Positions 45,426-54,340 of a stretch of 64,000 nt of DNA are shown here, piece by piece. The number at the start of each line of letters is the position of its first letter. Positions within the stretch are counted from its first letter, which is position 1. This DNA comes from CAZCTC01 sp964501335 (GTDB taxonomy: Bacteria; Chloroflexota; Anaerolineae; B4-G1; SLSP01). A program made the translations under genes and the position numbers. Below the pieces are notes generated by a model. The model ran no database searches. It was not told the DNA's origin and worked only from the letters and a program-made list of their open reading frames with translations. The stretch is taken from assembly GCA_964501335.1 (NCBI GenBank), contig CAZCTC010000005.1, forward strand, positions 1 to 64,000, written 5' to 3'.

Positions 45426-46448
45426 ATGAAAAAACAGGTCTACATCGCTTATACCGGCGGCACCATCGGCATGCGCAAAACATCCCAGGGCTACGCCCCC
45501 GCCTCAGGCTACCTGCAAGAACACATTGCCGGCATGCCCGAAATGCACAGCGAACTGATGCCCGATTACACCATCCAGGAATACGACCCCCTGCTCGACT
45601 CCTCCGACATGACCCCGCAGGAATGGTTGCTCATCGCCCGCGACATCGCCGCCAACTACGAACACTATGACGGCTTCATCATCCTCCACGGCACCGACAC
45701 CATGGCCTATACCGCCTCCGCCCTGCCGTTCATGCTCGAAGGGCTGCAAAAACCGGTCATCATCACCGGCTCCCAGATCCCCCTCTGCGAGCTGCGCAAC
45801 GATGCCCGCGAAAACCTCATCACGGTCATGGAACTGGCCGCCAACTATGCCATCCCCGAAGTCTGCCTCTACTTCGGCCATCAACTGCTGCGCGGCTGCC
45901 GCTCCGTCAAAGTCAACGCCGACGGCTTTGACGCCTTCGCCTCCCCCAACTTCCCCGCCCTCGGCTCGGTCGGCATCGACATCCAGATCCATTGGGAACG
46001 GGTCCTGCCCACCCTGGATGTCAAACCGCCGCTGGAAGTACGCGAGCTCGCCCCTTCCCGCGTCGCCGCCCTGCGCCTCTTTCCCGGCATCAACCCCGCC
46101 GTCGTCCACAACATCCTCCAACCGCCTTTACAGGGACTCGTCCTGGAAACCTACGGCGTCGGCAACGGGCCCTCCCATCCCGACTTCCTCGCCGCCCTGA
46201 AAGAAGGAGCCGATCGGGGCGTCGTCATCGTCGACTGCACCCAATGCCTGCGCGGCTCCGTCAACCTCGGCGACTACGCCACCGGCGCCGCCCTCGCCCG
46301 CGCCGGCGTCATCAGCGGCTGCGACATGACCGCCGAAGCTGCCCTGGCCAAACTCTTCTACCTCTTCAGCCAAAACCTCAGCGTCGACACCGTCAAAACC
46401 CTTATGCAAACCAACCTCCGCGGCGAACTCACCCCGCCCCGCGAATGA
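45426..46448 (+). CDS. ansA: Type I L-asparaginase
   Basis: A 340-aa amidohydrolase converting asparagine to aspartate and ammonia. The two catalytic triads are seen: TGGTIGM with the nucleophile Thr, and HGTDTMAYTA with the second Thr-Asp; SQIPLCELRNDARENL is typical of cytoplasmic type I enzymes. There is no signal peptide, so it is cytoplasmic. The ATG at 45426 is chosen because conserved sequence starts there; the frame opens earlier only through repeat DNA. It appears monocistronic. Confidence 0.93.
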   Translation: MKKQVYIAYTGGTIGMRKTSQGYAPASGYLQEHIAGMPEMHSELMPDYTIQEYDPLLDSSDMTPQEWLLIARDIAANYEHYDGFIILHGTDTMAYTASALPFMLEGLQKPVIITGSQIPLCELRNDARENLITVMELAANYAIPEVCLYFGHQLLRGCRSVKVNADGFDAFASPNFPALGSVGIDIQIHWERVLPTLDVKPPLEVRELAPSRVAALRLFPGINPAVVHNILQPPLQGLVLETYGVGNGPSHPDFLAALKEGADRGVVIVDCTQCLRGSVNLGDYATGAALARAGVISGCDMTAEAALAKLFYLFSQNLSVDTVKTLMQTNLRGELTPPRE

Positions 46449-46469
46449 AATAAAACAACTCAAGAAAAA

Positions 46470-46590
46470 AACCTGTGTTTTTGCGCGCATAAGAATGCGC
46501 GCAAAAACACAAACAAAACTCTCTCCCCCTGCTTCGCACCGCACGTCGCCTCTAACCGGCAAAGCATCATTTGCGGGACGCACCGTTGCC
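46470..46590 (+). repeat. 36-nt hairpin plus module B
   Basis: GTGTTTTTGCGCGCAT (46475-46490), AAGA, mirrored at 46495-46510; module B 46518-46585 (CGTCGCCTCTAACCGGCAAA). It lies 26 nt after ansA and may terminate it. Confidence 0.8.
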
Positions 46591-46663
46591 CTATGTTCAA
46601 GACTACAACTTGGGATATAATAGGTCAGAACAAATACAGTCGCCGGCATTGAGGATCACCATT

Positions 46664-47599
46664 ATGAAACGTAACCTGAAAATTGCGCTACTCATCCCTA
46701 TCGGGCTCATCCTGAGTGCCGCCCTCTTCATCGTCATCCGCAATGCTCTGGCTGCCGTTGCCGTCGAAAACGAATGGAAAACGACCACCGTCCCGCCCCT
46801 GGGCGATTTCAGCAGCACCCGTACCCTCACAATCCTCCCCATCATCGATGAAGCATCCAGCGATCCGACTCTGCAAGCTGAACATGGGGTTTCCTATCTC
46901 ATCAAAACCGATACCCGAACCATTTTATTCGACACCGGATTTAACAGCGGCAACACCAATCCCTCTCCCCTGGAAAATAACTTAAAAGCCCTCAACCTGA
47001 CCACGGCCGATTTTGATACCATCGTCATCTCCCATCCCCATCCCGATCACCTTGGCGGCTCCGCCAACTGGCAGAAGCAGATTTTCTCCCTCGGACCTGA
47101 CTCCATCGACCTGAACAACAAGAAGGTCTATGTGCCGGTTCCCCTCAACTATCCCGGACTGACCCCGGAAGTCGCAACCCAACCGACCATCATCGGCGAA
47201 GGTGTCGCCACATTAGGCACCCTGCCTTTCCCGGAGGTTCTGCCGCTCTCTATTATCACCGCCCGCAACGTGGAACAGATCCTGGCTATCCGGGTGAACG
47301 GGCGCGGGATTGTCTTGATCACCGGTTGCGGCCATCCCACGCTCTTTCACATCCTGGAACGGGCCGAACAACTCTTTGATGAACCGATCGTCGGCCTGGT
47401 CGGCGGTTACCATTACGGAAACGCCACCGCCCAAGAGCTCGCGCCACAGATCGAACGCTTGCAGCAATATCCTTTACAACTGCTGGCGCTTTCTCCTCAT
47501 GACAGCGAATCTCAGGCAATCGAAGCCTTTCGTGCTGCTTTTCCCCAGATCTACCAGGATATTCAAGTCGGCCAGGAATTCAACCTGAACGAACCTTAA
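46664..47599 (+). CDS. Membrane-anchored MBL-fold metallohydrolase
   Basis: A 311-aa protein with one N-terminal helix (about 8-30) and a metallo-beta-lactamase fold outside the membrane. Metal ligands are in ISHPHPDHLGG (HxHxDH), ITGCGHP and GGYHYG. The arrangement with a long loop after HPDHLGG is like the group annotated as dihydropterin aminobenzene-phosphate synthase-related, of unclear function. ATG 46664 follows GAGG. It is nine nt upstream of an alpha/beta hydrolase gene, suggesting a joint hydrolytic role. Confidence 0.85.
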   Translation: MKRNLKIALLIPIGLILSAALFIVIRNALAAVAVENEWKTTTVPPLGDFSSTRTLTILPIIDEASSDPTLQAEHGVSYLIKTDTRTILFDTGFNSGNTNPSPLENNLKALNLTTADFDTIVISHPHPDHLGGSANWQKQIFSLGPDSIDLNNKKVYVPVPLNYPGLTPEVATQPTIIGEGVATLGTLPFPEVLPLSIITARNVEQILAIRVNGRGIVLITGCGHPTLFHILERAEQLFDEPIVGLVGGYHYGNATAQELAPQIERLQQYPLQLLALSPHDSESQAIEAFRAAFPQIYQDIQVGQEFNLNEP

Positions 47600-47608
47600 G
47601 GAAAAACC

Positions 47609-48487
47609 ATGGAAAACTATCGCAAAATCACTATTGAAGGACAGACCATGGTCGCCCGTGCCCTCAACCCGGACGCAAAGGGCGAACCCATCATCCTGAT
47701 GCACGGTATCACCGGCTCTCTCAATTTCTGGTACGGAAGCATCATTTCCCACTTTCTCCCTTGCGGCCCCTGTTATGCCATCAGCCTGCCGGGCCATTAC
47801 CCGGCCGTCTTTCCCGCCGATTTCAAGCGCGAAAGCCTCACCGCCGAATGGATGGCCCGCATCATGGCCGGCACTATCCGCGAACTGGTCGGCGACCGCC
47901 CCGTCACCCTGGTCGGCCATTCCACCGGCGGCTTCTCCACCCTCAACATCGCCATCCACTACCCCGCGCTGGCCCGCCGGCTGCTCAGCATCTCCGGCTT
48001 TTCCCACGGCCGCTGGATCGGCCCCCTGGGGTTGGGCCAATGGCTGGCCGCTCACGGAACCCTGGGAGCCCTCGGCTTCAAAACGCTTTACAACAGCGCC
48101 CGCCTCACCCGCACGATCTTCCGCAATTCCCTGCGGCTCTATATCGCCGATGCCCAAACCTTCTACAAATCGCCGGAACTGGACGGCCTTCTGGATATCA
48201 GTTATCCCGATTTGCAGCATCTGGAATTAAACTCCATGCTCCATTATTTTGCCCGGATGCCCCACATCGATATCACCTCCCGGCTTTCCGAAATTCACGT
48301 TCCCACCCTGGCCCTCGCCGGCGACGCCGATCCCATCGTCCCACCCGAACAGGCCCGCATCATCGCCCAAAACATCCCCGGAGCCGAACTGGCCATGCTG
48401 CCCGGCTCCGGCCACATGCCGTTCGCGGAACGAGCCGAAGAATATCATCAGAAAATTGACGCCTGGATGCGCCGCACAGCGGCCTGA
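47609..48487 (+). CDS. Alpha/beta-fold hydrolase
   Basis: A 292-aa serine hydrolase. The oxyanion segment is LMHGITGS, the nucleophile elbow GHSTGG holds Ser 105, the acid is in AGDADPIVPP and the catalytic His in GSGHMPF. There is no signal peptide. Substrate is not predictable (esterase, lipase or haloperoxidase-like). It follows the MBL gene by nine nt and ends before a strong terminator, so the two form an operon. Confidence 0.88.
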   Translation: MENYRKITIEGQTMVARALNPDAKGEPIILMHGITGSLNFWYGSIISHFLPCGPCYAISLPGHYPAVFPADFKRESLTAEWMARIMAGTIRELVGDRPVTLVGHSTGGFSTLNIAIHYPALARRLLSISGFSHGRWIGPLGLGQWLAAHGTLGALGFKTLYNSARLTRTIFRNSLRLYIADAQTFYKSPELDGLLDISYPDLQHLELNSMLHYFARMPHIDITSRLSEIHVPTLALAGDADPIVPPEQARIIAQNIPGAELAMLPGSGHMPFAERAEEYHQKIDAWMRRTAA

Positions 48488-48515
48488 TTCCGGGGACCCT
48501 ACCCCACTGGGTCCT

Positions 48516-48543
48516 GGTCCCTGCCGTACCCCCGGCAGGGACC
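48516..48543 (+). terminator. Terminator after alpha/beta hydrolase
   Basis: GGTCCCTGCCG (48516-48526) pairs with CGGCAGGGACC (48533-48543), followed by TTGCTTTTCTTG. Confidence 0.8.
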
Positions 48544-48552
48544 TTGCTTTTC

Positions 48553-48580
48553 TTGTACCACTTTCAAAATGCTCTATAAT
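48553..48580 (+). promoter_or_regulatory. Promoter giving a probably leaderless mRNA
   Basis: TTGTAC (48553-48558), 16-bp spacer, and perfect TATAAT (48575-48580). The start codon is at 48587, seven nt after the -10, where transcription itself should begin. There is no Shine-Dalgarno. Confidence 0.6.
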
Positions 48581-48586
48581 CCCCGC

Positions 48587-49528
48587 ATGGACAAAAAACA
48601 ATTACAACTAAAAATCTGGGATACGCTCTCCGAAGATCAAAAACGTGCTCTGGCCGAAGAGATCGCCCCCACACTCCCCTCACCCTTCAAATTCAAGGAT
48701 CTCCAGACCTTCGCCCAGGGCGACCAGCACCATACCGTCGCCCGCTTTGACAGCAACGGCGTTACCTTTATCCTCATCCCCGGTTCAGACCCGGCCGTCT
48801 TAGGATACGACCCCGACCAACCGCTCCAACCCGAACCGCTGGCCCTCTGGCAACGAATGGTGGAGCAGTTCAATATAGAAATTACCCTGGCCCAATATAT
48901 CAGCAACATGAGCACTCCCCTACGGACGGTGTCCATTGCCCCCTTCCTCCTGGAAGAACAATCCTGGGAAGCCGGCCTCGAATGGCTCCCCCTCGACCAT
49001 CCCGCCATCCGAGACAACATCCCGGCCCCCGGAACGTCCACCCAGATCTACAGCGCAAACCAGGACCCCATCAAAATCTATACCACATCCGAAGGTCAAA
49101 GCTATGCCTGCCGGATGCATTGGAAAAGACAGGCGGAAATGGTCGAGCTGCTGGCCAAAGAAGGCTTCCGCCTTCCCACTTCCGACGAATGGGAATACGC
49201 CTGCGCCGCCGGCTCGCGCACGCTCTTCCGTTGGGGCAACGATTGCCCCATGAATTTCTATCCCATCGATCTGGAAGCCGAATCCTTTGCCCATCGCCAG
49301 CCCAATGCCTTCGGACTTTCCATTGGGTTCAACCCTTATGAGTGGGAAATGGTCGCCGAACCGGATCAGATGCGCAACGGCGACGGCGGCAGCTCTATGT
49401 GCGGCGGCGAAGAATTCTTCTTCGGCTGGCTGCCGCTGGCCCCCGCCTTCCTCGACCCGGCTTCCAGCGAATTCACCGGAGATCCCGTGCCCGGCGCCTT
49501 CGTCCGCCGCGCCCTCTCCCTGCCCTGA
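48587..49528 (+). CDS. FGE-sulfatase/SUMF1-like domain protein
   Basis: A 313-aa cytoplasmic protein. The second half has a formylglycine-generating-enzyme-type fold: RLPTSDEWEYACAAG, FRWGNDCPM, and the late motifs GDGGSSMCGGE and GAFVRRALSL, which correspond to the usual RGGSW...FRxAxR ending. The catalytic cysteine pair of true FGEs is not evident, so it is more likely a binding or modification-linked relative than an active sulfatase-maturing enzyme. The first 100 residues have no recognised domain. The ATG at 48587 matches conserved sequence and the leaderless promoter; 48569 would lie within the -10. Confidence 0.75.
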   Translation: MDKKQLQLKIWDTLSEDQKRALAEEIAPTLPSPFKFKDLQTFAQGDQHHTVARFDSNGVTFILIPGSDPAVLGYDPDQPLQPEPLALWQRMVEQFNIEITLAQYISNMSTPLRTVSIAPFLLEEQSWEAGLEWLPLDHPAIRDNIPAPGTSTQIYSANQDPIKIYTTSEGQSYACRMHWKRQAEMVELLAKEGFRLPTSDEWEYACAAGSRTLFRWGNDCPMNFYPIDLEAESFAHRQPNAFGLSIGFNPYEWEMVAEPDQMRNGDGGSSMCGGEEFFFGWLPLAPAFLDPASSEFTGDPVPGAFVRRALSLP

Positions 49529-49546
49529 CCGGGATTGTTTTTATTT

Positions 49547-49582
49547 ATGTTGGGGCGCACTTCAGAAAGTGTGCCCCAACAT
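49547..49582 (+). terminator. 36-nt hairpin after the FGE-like gene
   Basis: ATGTTGGGGCGCACTT (49547-49562), CAGA, AAGTGTGCCCCAACAT (49567-49582; one G-T pair), then GTTTTTTATCC. It works as terminator here. Module C (GGGTTAACCGCAT, 49604) and a CTACTGTCTAC repeat (49635-49664) follow; 49529-49749 has no gene. Confidence 0.8.
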
Positions 49583-49749
49583 GTTTTTTATCCTGCTTTT
49601 GAGGGTTAACCGCATATCTCAAATTTTTCTGCTATCCACGGTCTGCTTTCTACTGTCTACTTCCCCTTGCTATACCCCACTTATATCCCCAATCTATTTA
49701 CGCCCCCTCCCGGCTGTGTTAGCGTGAAAAAAAAGGAGGTTTCCTTGCT

Positions 49750-51555
49750 ATGGATGAAGAGCATCTTCCCTCCGGCTTGCAACGCCTCAAAAACCATATC
49801 GATATCATCCGCGTACCTTTCAGCGATCGCGGCTCGCGGCTGCTCATCTTCAAATACAACGACCGCCCGCAGCTCTATCTGAAACTGGCCGAACGTCTCA
49901 CCACCCTCAATCCGGGGCTGGTCGCCTACCGCCAGCGCCCCCCCCTGATCTCCGACATCACCCTGATCGGAGAAGCCGGTGAAGCTCTGGATTTTGAGCT
50001 CACCACCTATCCCCATGCCCTTTACTTCCATACCCGCCTGGGCGATTTCATCCTGGCCTTCAAAAACAACCACGCTCTGGCCATGGGACTCCCCGACCAC
50101 CGACACGTCGGTCTGCGCTTCCACGTCGCCAATCAATTCTGGCAGGAAACCGAACAGGGCGGCGCCATGAAATCCATCCGCAATCTGATCTACACCGGCA
50201 GCGGACAAACCCTCCGCAACCGCATTCTCCCCGAAGAGGGAGGCTATACGGTAGAATTCGTCCTGGAAACCGGCACCAACCATGAAATCACCCTGACCAT
50301 CGGCTCACCACCGGAAAACGAACCCGAAGTCGAGCCCTTTACCGCCATCCTCGAACGGGCCGCCACCCGCTGGGCCGCCTGGTTCAATCAAACCCCCATC
50401 GTCGCCGAAAAATACCGTCGGACCTACGACTACGCCTGGTGGATCATGGGCAACAACCTGATCAGTCCTCAGGGCCTCATCGGCTATGAAGCGATGATGC
50501 CCTCAAAAATTACCTACGTCGGGCTCTGGCTCTGGGACAGCGCCCTTCATGCCCTGGCCTACCGCCATACCGATCCCGAAATGGCCCGCAACCAGATCCG
50601 CACAATGCTTGCCCATCAACTTCCCGACGGGATGCTCCCCGATGCGATCTACGATGAAGGCGTGGTCAGCAGCCTTGATTATCCCTTCCGCGCCGTCGTC
50701 ACCAAACCTCCGATCCTGGCCTGGGCCGCCGTCAAACTCGAAGAAACCTGCCCCGATATGGAGTTCCTTCGGGAAATCTACTACCCCATGATGCGACTGA
50801 ATGCCTGGTGGTTCACGATGAACGACGATGATGTGGACGGCCTGGTCCAATATAACCACCCCTACTCCTCCGGCCTGGACGACAGCCCGCTCTGGGACTA
50901 CGGGATGCCCATCGAATCGCCGGATATCAGCACCTACCTCTGCATCCAGATGGAATCGCTGGCCCAAATAGCCGAAAAGCTGGGCCATCAGGCCGAAGCC
51001 GCCATGTGGCGCCGCCGCACCGAGGCCATCGTCGAACGAATGATCGCCCATTTCTGGGACGATGAAGCCGGCGTCTTCCGCGCCACCGTCAACCACCAAC
51101 CGGTTCCCGTCATCACCCCCTTCAACCTCTACCCGCTCTGGACCGGCCGGCTGCCCATCGCCATCCGTGACCGGTTGGTCGCACATCTCACCAATCCCCT
51201 GGAGTTCGGCGGCCCCGTCACCATCCCGACCGTCGCCCGCAACGACCCCCACTACACCCCCAATGTCATGTGGCGCGGCCCGGTCTGGGCCAATATCAAC
51301 TACTTCTTCATCGAAGCCTTGCGCCTCTCCGGCCTCCCCGAAGAGGCCCGCCGGCTGCGGGATCAGACCCTTGAACTCATCATGGCTTCCCCCAGCATCT
51401 ACGAATACTACGACGCCGAAACCGGGCAGCCGCCGCAGAACGCCGCCGATATCTTCGGCTGGACCGCCGCCGTCTTCATCGACCTCGCCATCGAAGCCAG
51501 CCGCGAACTCCGGGACGAAGAAACTGCCCCGCCCCCCCAGGAGTGTCGGCCATGA
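49750..51555 (+). CDS. GH63-like glucosidase
   Basis: A 601-aa protein with an N-terminal beta-sandwich and a C-terminal (alpha/alpha)6 barrel of the GH63/GH37/trehalase type. Barrel motifs include YAWWIMGNNL, LWLWDSALHALAY with the probable catalytic Asp, QLPDGMLPD, GLDDSPLWD and MWRGPVWANINYF. Bacterial GH63 relatives hydrolyse glucosyl- or mannosylglycerate and similar small glucosides. The gene has GGAGG just upstream of its ATG and overlaps the GT20 gene by four bases, so it probably recycles the product of the cassette. No signal peptide: cytoplasmic. Confidence 0.82.
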   Translation: MDEEHLPSGLQRLKNHIDIIRVPFSDRGSRLLIFKYNDRPQLYLKLAERLTTLNPGLVAYRQRPPLISDITLIGEAGEALDFELTTYPHALYFHTRLGDFILAFKNNHALAMGLPDHRHVGLRFHVANQFWQETEQGGAMKSIRNLIYTGSGQTLRNRILPEEGGYTVEFVLETGTNHEITLTIGSPPENEPEVEPFTAILERAATRWAAWFNQTPIVAEKYRRTYDYAWWIMGNNLISPQGLIGYEAMMPSKITYVGLWLWDSALHALAYRHTDPEMARNQIRTMLAHQLPDGMLPDAIYDEGVVSSLDYPFRAVVTKPPILAWAAVKLEETCPDMEFLREIYYPMMRLNAWWFTMNDDDVDGLVQYNHPYSSGLDDSPLWDYGMPIESPDISTYLCIQMESLAQIAEKLGHQAEAAMWRRRTEAIVERMIAHFWDDEAGVFRATVNHQPVPVITPFNLYPLWTGRLPIAIRDRLVAHLTNPLEFGGPVTIPTVARNDPHYTPNVMWRGPVWANINYFFIEALRLSGLPEEARRLRDQTLELIMASPSIYEYYDAETGQPPQNAADIFGWTAAVFIDLAIEASRELRDEETAPPPQECRP

Positions 51556-53084
51556 AAAAAACTGAAACGAGTCTCGCCCAGCACCGTCAACATTGCGAAA
51601 CCCTTCAGGAGTCTTTCTTCGGCCGACAATCTCTGATCATCGTGGCCAATCGGGGCCCGGTCACCTTTAAGGAAGAGGACGGCGAAGTTCAATCTCATCG
51701 CGGCACCGGTGGTCTGGTTACCGCCCTGCTGGGACTCTGCCGCCAGAGCCATACCACCTGGATCGCCGCCGCTCGCACCGAAAACGACACCGCCTGGGAA
51801 TCCGGTGCCGTTCCCCTGCCCGGCTGCGGTGACATTCAGGTCCGGTTCCTTTCAATCGATCCCCAGGCTTTTACCGGCTACTACAATGTCATCGCCAACC
51901 CCCTGCTCTGGTTCCTGCAACACCGCCTTTGGGATATACCGCGCTCCCCCATCATCACCCGCCGCACCTGGGAAGCCTGGAAAAACGGCTACGTCGCCGT
52001 CAACCGCCAGTTTGGAGAAGCCATCGTCAAACAAATCCGCACCCACAACAATCCCGCCCTCGTCATGTTTCAGGATTACCAGCTTTACCTGGCCCCGCGG
52101 GTGGTCCGCAATCGTCTACCGCCGCGCCGGCGCCCCCTCCTGATGCACTTCATCCACATCCCCTGGCCCGATGCCGGCTACTGGCGCATCCTTCCGCCAT
52201 CCATGCGATTTGAGATCCTCGACGGGCTCTGCGCCAACGACCTGCTGGGATTCCAGACCCGCGAAGACAGTCAGAACTTCCTGCGCACCTGCGAAGCGGA
52301 ACTGCCTCACGCCGCCGTCAATATGCGCGACCGGCGGATCTGGTACCGTCGCCACGTCACCCACGTCCGCGACTTTCCCATCTCCGTCGATGTCGAAGCC
52401 ATCCGGGAACAAGCCCAAACCGCCGAAGTGATCGACTTCCGCAAAGAAATCAACCGGATGACCGGCGATACCGCCCTGCTCCTGCGCATCGACCGCATCG
52501 AACCCAGCAAAAACATCTATCGCGGCTTCCTGGCCTATGAAGACCTGCTCGATACCTTCCCCGAACATCGCGGCAAAGTCAAATTCATCGCCCTGCTGGT
52601 TCCCTCCCGCCTGGATGTCAACGAATACCAAAACTATCTCAACGAACTGATGGGAGTCGTCGGCCAGATCAACGCCCGCTTTGGGCAGAGCGATTGGGAA
52701 CCCGTCCGGGTACTCATCGGCGAGAGCTACCCCCGCGCGCTGGCCGCTTTGCAGGATTATGATATTCTGCTCGTCAATTCCATTGCCGACGGGATGAATC
52801 TGGTGGCCAAAGAAGGAGCGGTCCTCAATCACAAAAACGGCGTCTTGATCCTCTCCGAATCCGCCGGGGCCCGGGAACAGCTGGAATCGGGAGCCCTGGT
52901 GATTCCGCCCTGCGACATCGCTGCCACCGCCGATGCCATCCATCAGGCCCTGATCATGGAAACGGAAGAGCGGCAGCGCCGGGCCGAATGGCTGGCGCAA
53001 CAGGTCGAACGGGAAGATATCGCCGATTGGATCTGCCGGCAAATCGAAACGCTGGTACAACTCAATCTGGAGCAACGACCATGA
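51552..53084 (+). CDS. GT20 glycosyltransferase, trehalose-6-phosphate synthase-like
   Basis: A 510-aa retaining glycosyltransferase of the OtsA family. Recognisable family positions are VANRGPV, GTGGLVTALL, FIHIPWPDAGYW, DLLGFQTRED, FPISVDVE, DGMNLVAKE and ILSESAGA. Several differ from classic OtsA: the HDYHL loop is QDYQLYLAP and the nucleotide-loop is IDRIEPSKNIYRGF, a pattern of a divergent subgroup that also includes pseudoglycosyltransferases. So the acceptor may not be glucose-6-phosphate. ATG 51552 is preferred over GTG 51543, because AGGAG sits at 51539-51543. It overlaps both neighbours by four bases. Confidence 0.82.
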   Translation: MKKTETSLAQHRQHCETLQESFFGRQSLIIVANRGPVTFKEEDGEVQSHRGTGGLVTALLGLCRQSHTTWIAAARTENDTAWESGAVPLPGCGDIQVRFLSIDPQAFTGYYNVIANPLLWFLQHRLWDIPRSPIITRRTWEAWKNGYVAVNRQFGEAIVKQIRTHNNPALVMFQDYQLYLAPRVVRNRLPPRRRPLLMHFIHIPWPDAGYWRILPPSMRFEILDGLCANDLLGFQTREDSQNFLRTCEAELPHAAVNMRDRRIWYRRHVTHVRDFPISVDVEAIREQAQTAEVIDFRKEINRMTGDTALLLRIDRIEPSKNIYRGFLAYEDLLDTFPEHRGKVKFIALLVPSRLDVNEYQNYLNELMGVVGQINARFGQSDWEPVRVLIGESYPRALAALQDYDILLVNSIADGMNLVAKEGAVLNHKNGVLILSESAGAREQLESGALVIPPCDIAATADAIHQALIMETEERQRRAEWLAQQVEREDIADWICRQIETLVQLNLEQRP

Positions 53085-54340
53085 ACCGCCAACCGGTCGT
53101 CATCCTCCACTACACCGCCCCTCCGATTGTCGGCGGCGTTGAAGCCGTCCTCGCCGCCCATGCCCGCTCCCTGCGCGCCCTGGGCCATCCCGTCACCATC
53201 ATCGCCGGCCGCGGCGCTCCCAACGCCCTTCCCCCCGACGTTGATTTCATCCAGATTCCAGAAATGGATTCGCAACATCCGGCCATCGCTACCCTTAACG
53301 CCACCCTCGACCTCGGAGAGATCCCCCCCGACTTCGAATTCCGCGTCAATCAACTGGCCGGCCGACTCTCTCCCCATTTCAACAACCACACCACGATCAT
53401 CGTTCACAACATCTTCTCCAAACATTTCAACCTGGCCCTCACGGCAGCCCTGATCCGCCTGCTCGATACCGGGCGAGTACATCGCTGTCTGGCCTGGAAC
53501 CACGACTTCACCTGGACCAGCCCCACCTCTCGCTCCAAAGTCTACCCGCGCTACCCCTGGAATCTACTGCGCACGGGCCGCCCCGACATCACCTACATCG
53601 TCGTCTCCGAACAACGCCGGCAGGAACTGGTCGAACTCTTCAACTGGCCTCCCGAAAAGATCCACGTCATCTACAACGGCGTCGATCCCCAAACGCTGCT
53701 CGGCCTCTCCGATCCCGGCTACGCGCTCATCCAACGGCTGGGCCTGCTGGAAAGCAATCTCAATCTGCTGTTGCCCGTCCGAGTCACCCGGGCCAAAAAT
53801 ATCGAGCTGGCCCTGCAGGTCACAGCCGCCCTCAAAACCCATGAACCGCACCTCCGGCTGATCCTCACCGGCCCGCCCGATCCTTACGATTCCCAAAATA
53901 TGGCCTATTACACCGAATTGCTGGAGCTGCGCCGGCGGCTGAAGGTGGAAAAAGAGATGCGCTTCGTCTACGAATCCGGCCCGGACCCGACTCAACCCTT
54001 TGAAGTTGATGCCCACATCATCGGAGATCTCTACCGGGTCAGCGACCTGCTCTTCATGCCCAGCTTCCGCGAAGGCTTCGGCATGCCCATCCTCGAAGCC
54101 GGCCTGATCGGAATGCCGATTGCCGCATCCGCCACCATTCCGGCCGTGCACGAACTCAGCAGCGAGGATATCATCACCTTCGATCCCCAAACCACCCCGC
54201 AAGAACTGGCGGCCAAATTATGGAACTGGCTGCAAGATCTTCCCACCTATCGCCTGCGGCGACGGGTCCGCCTCAATTACTCCTGGGACATCCTGGTACA
54301 AAACCGGCTTAAACCTTTACTGGAGGAACCTTCATCATGA
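53081..54340 (+). CDS. GT4-family glycosyltransferase
   Basis: A 419-aa GT-B enzyme of family 4. The N-terminal acceptor half begins VILHYTAPPIVGGVEAV; the donor half has IYNGVDP, LLLPVRVTRAKNIELAL and the E-x7-E motif SFREGFGMPILEAG. It transfers a sugar from a nucleotide-sugar, donor unknown. It overlaps the GT20 stop (ATGA at 53081-53084) and the next gene by four bases. Two glycosyltransferases with one phosphatase suggest a product with more than one sugar. Confidence 0.88.
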   Translation: MNRQPVVILHYTAPPIVGGVEAVLAAHARSLRALGHPVTIIAGRGAPNALPPDVDFIQIPEMDSQHPAIATLNATLDLGEIPPDFEFRVNQLAGRLSPHFNNHTTIIVHNIFSKHFNLALTAALIRLLDTGRVHRCLAWNHDFTWTSPTSRSKVYPRYPWNLLRTGRPDITYIVVSEQRRQELVELFNWPPEKIHVIYNGVDPQTLLGLSDPGYALIQRLGLLESNLNLLLPVRVTRAKNIELALQVTAALKTHEPHLRLILTGPPDPYDSQNMAYYTELLELRRRLKVEKEMRFVYESGPDPTQPFEVDAHIIGDLYRVSDLLFMPSFREGFGMPILEAGLIGMPIAASATIPAVHELSSEDIITFDPQTTPQELAAKLWNWLQDLPTYRLRRRVRLNYSWDILVQNRLKPLLEEPSS

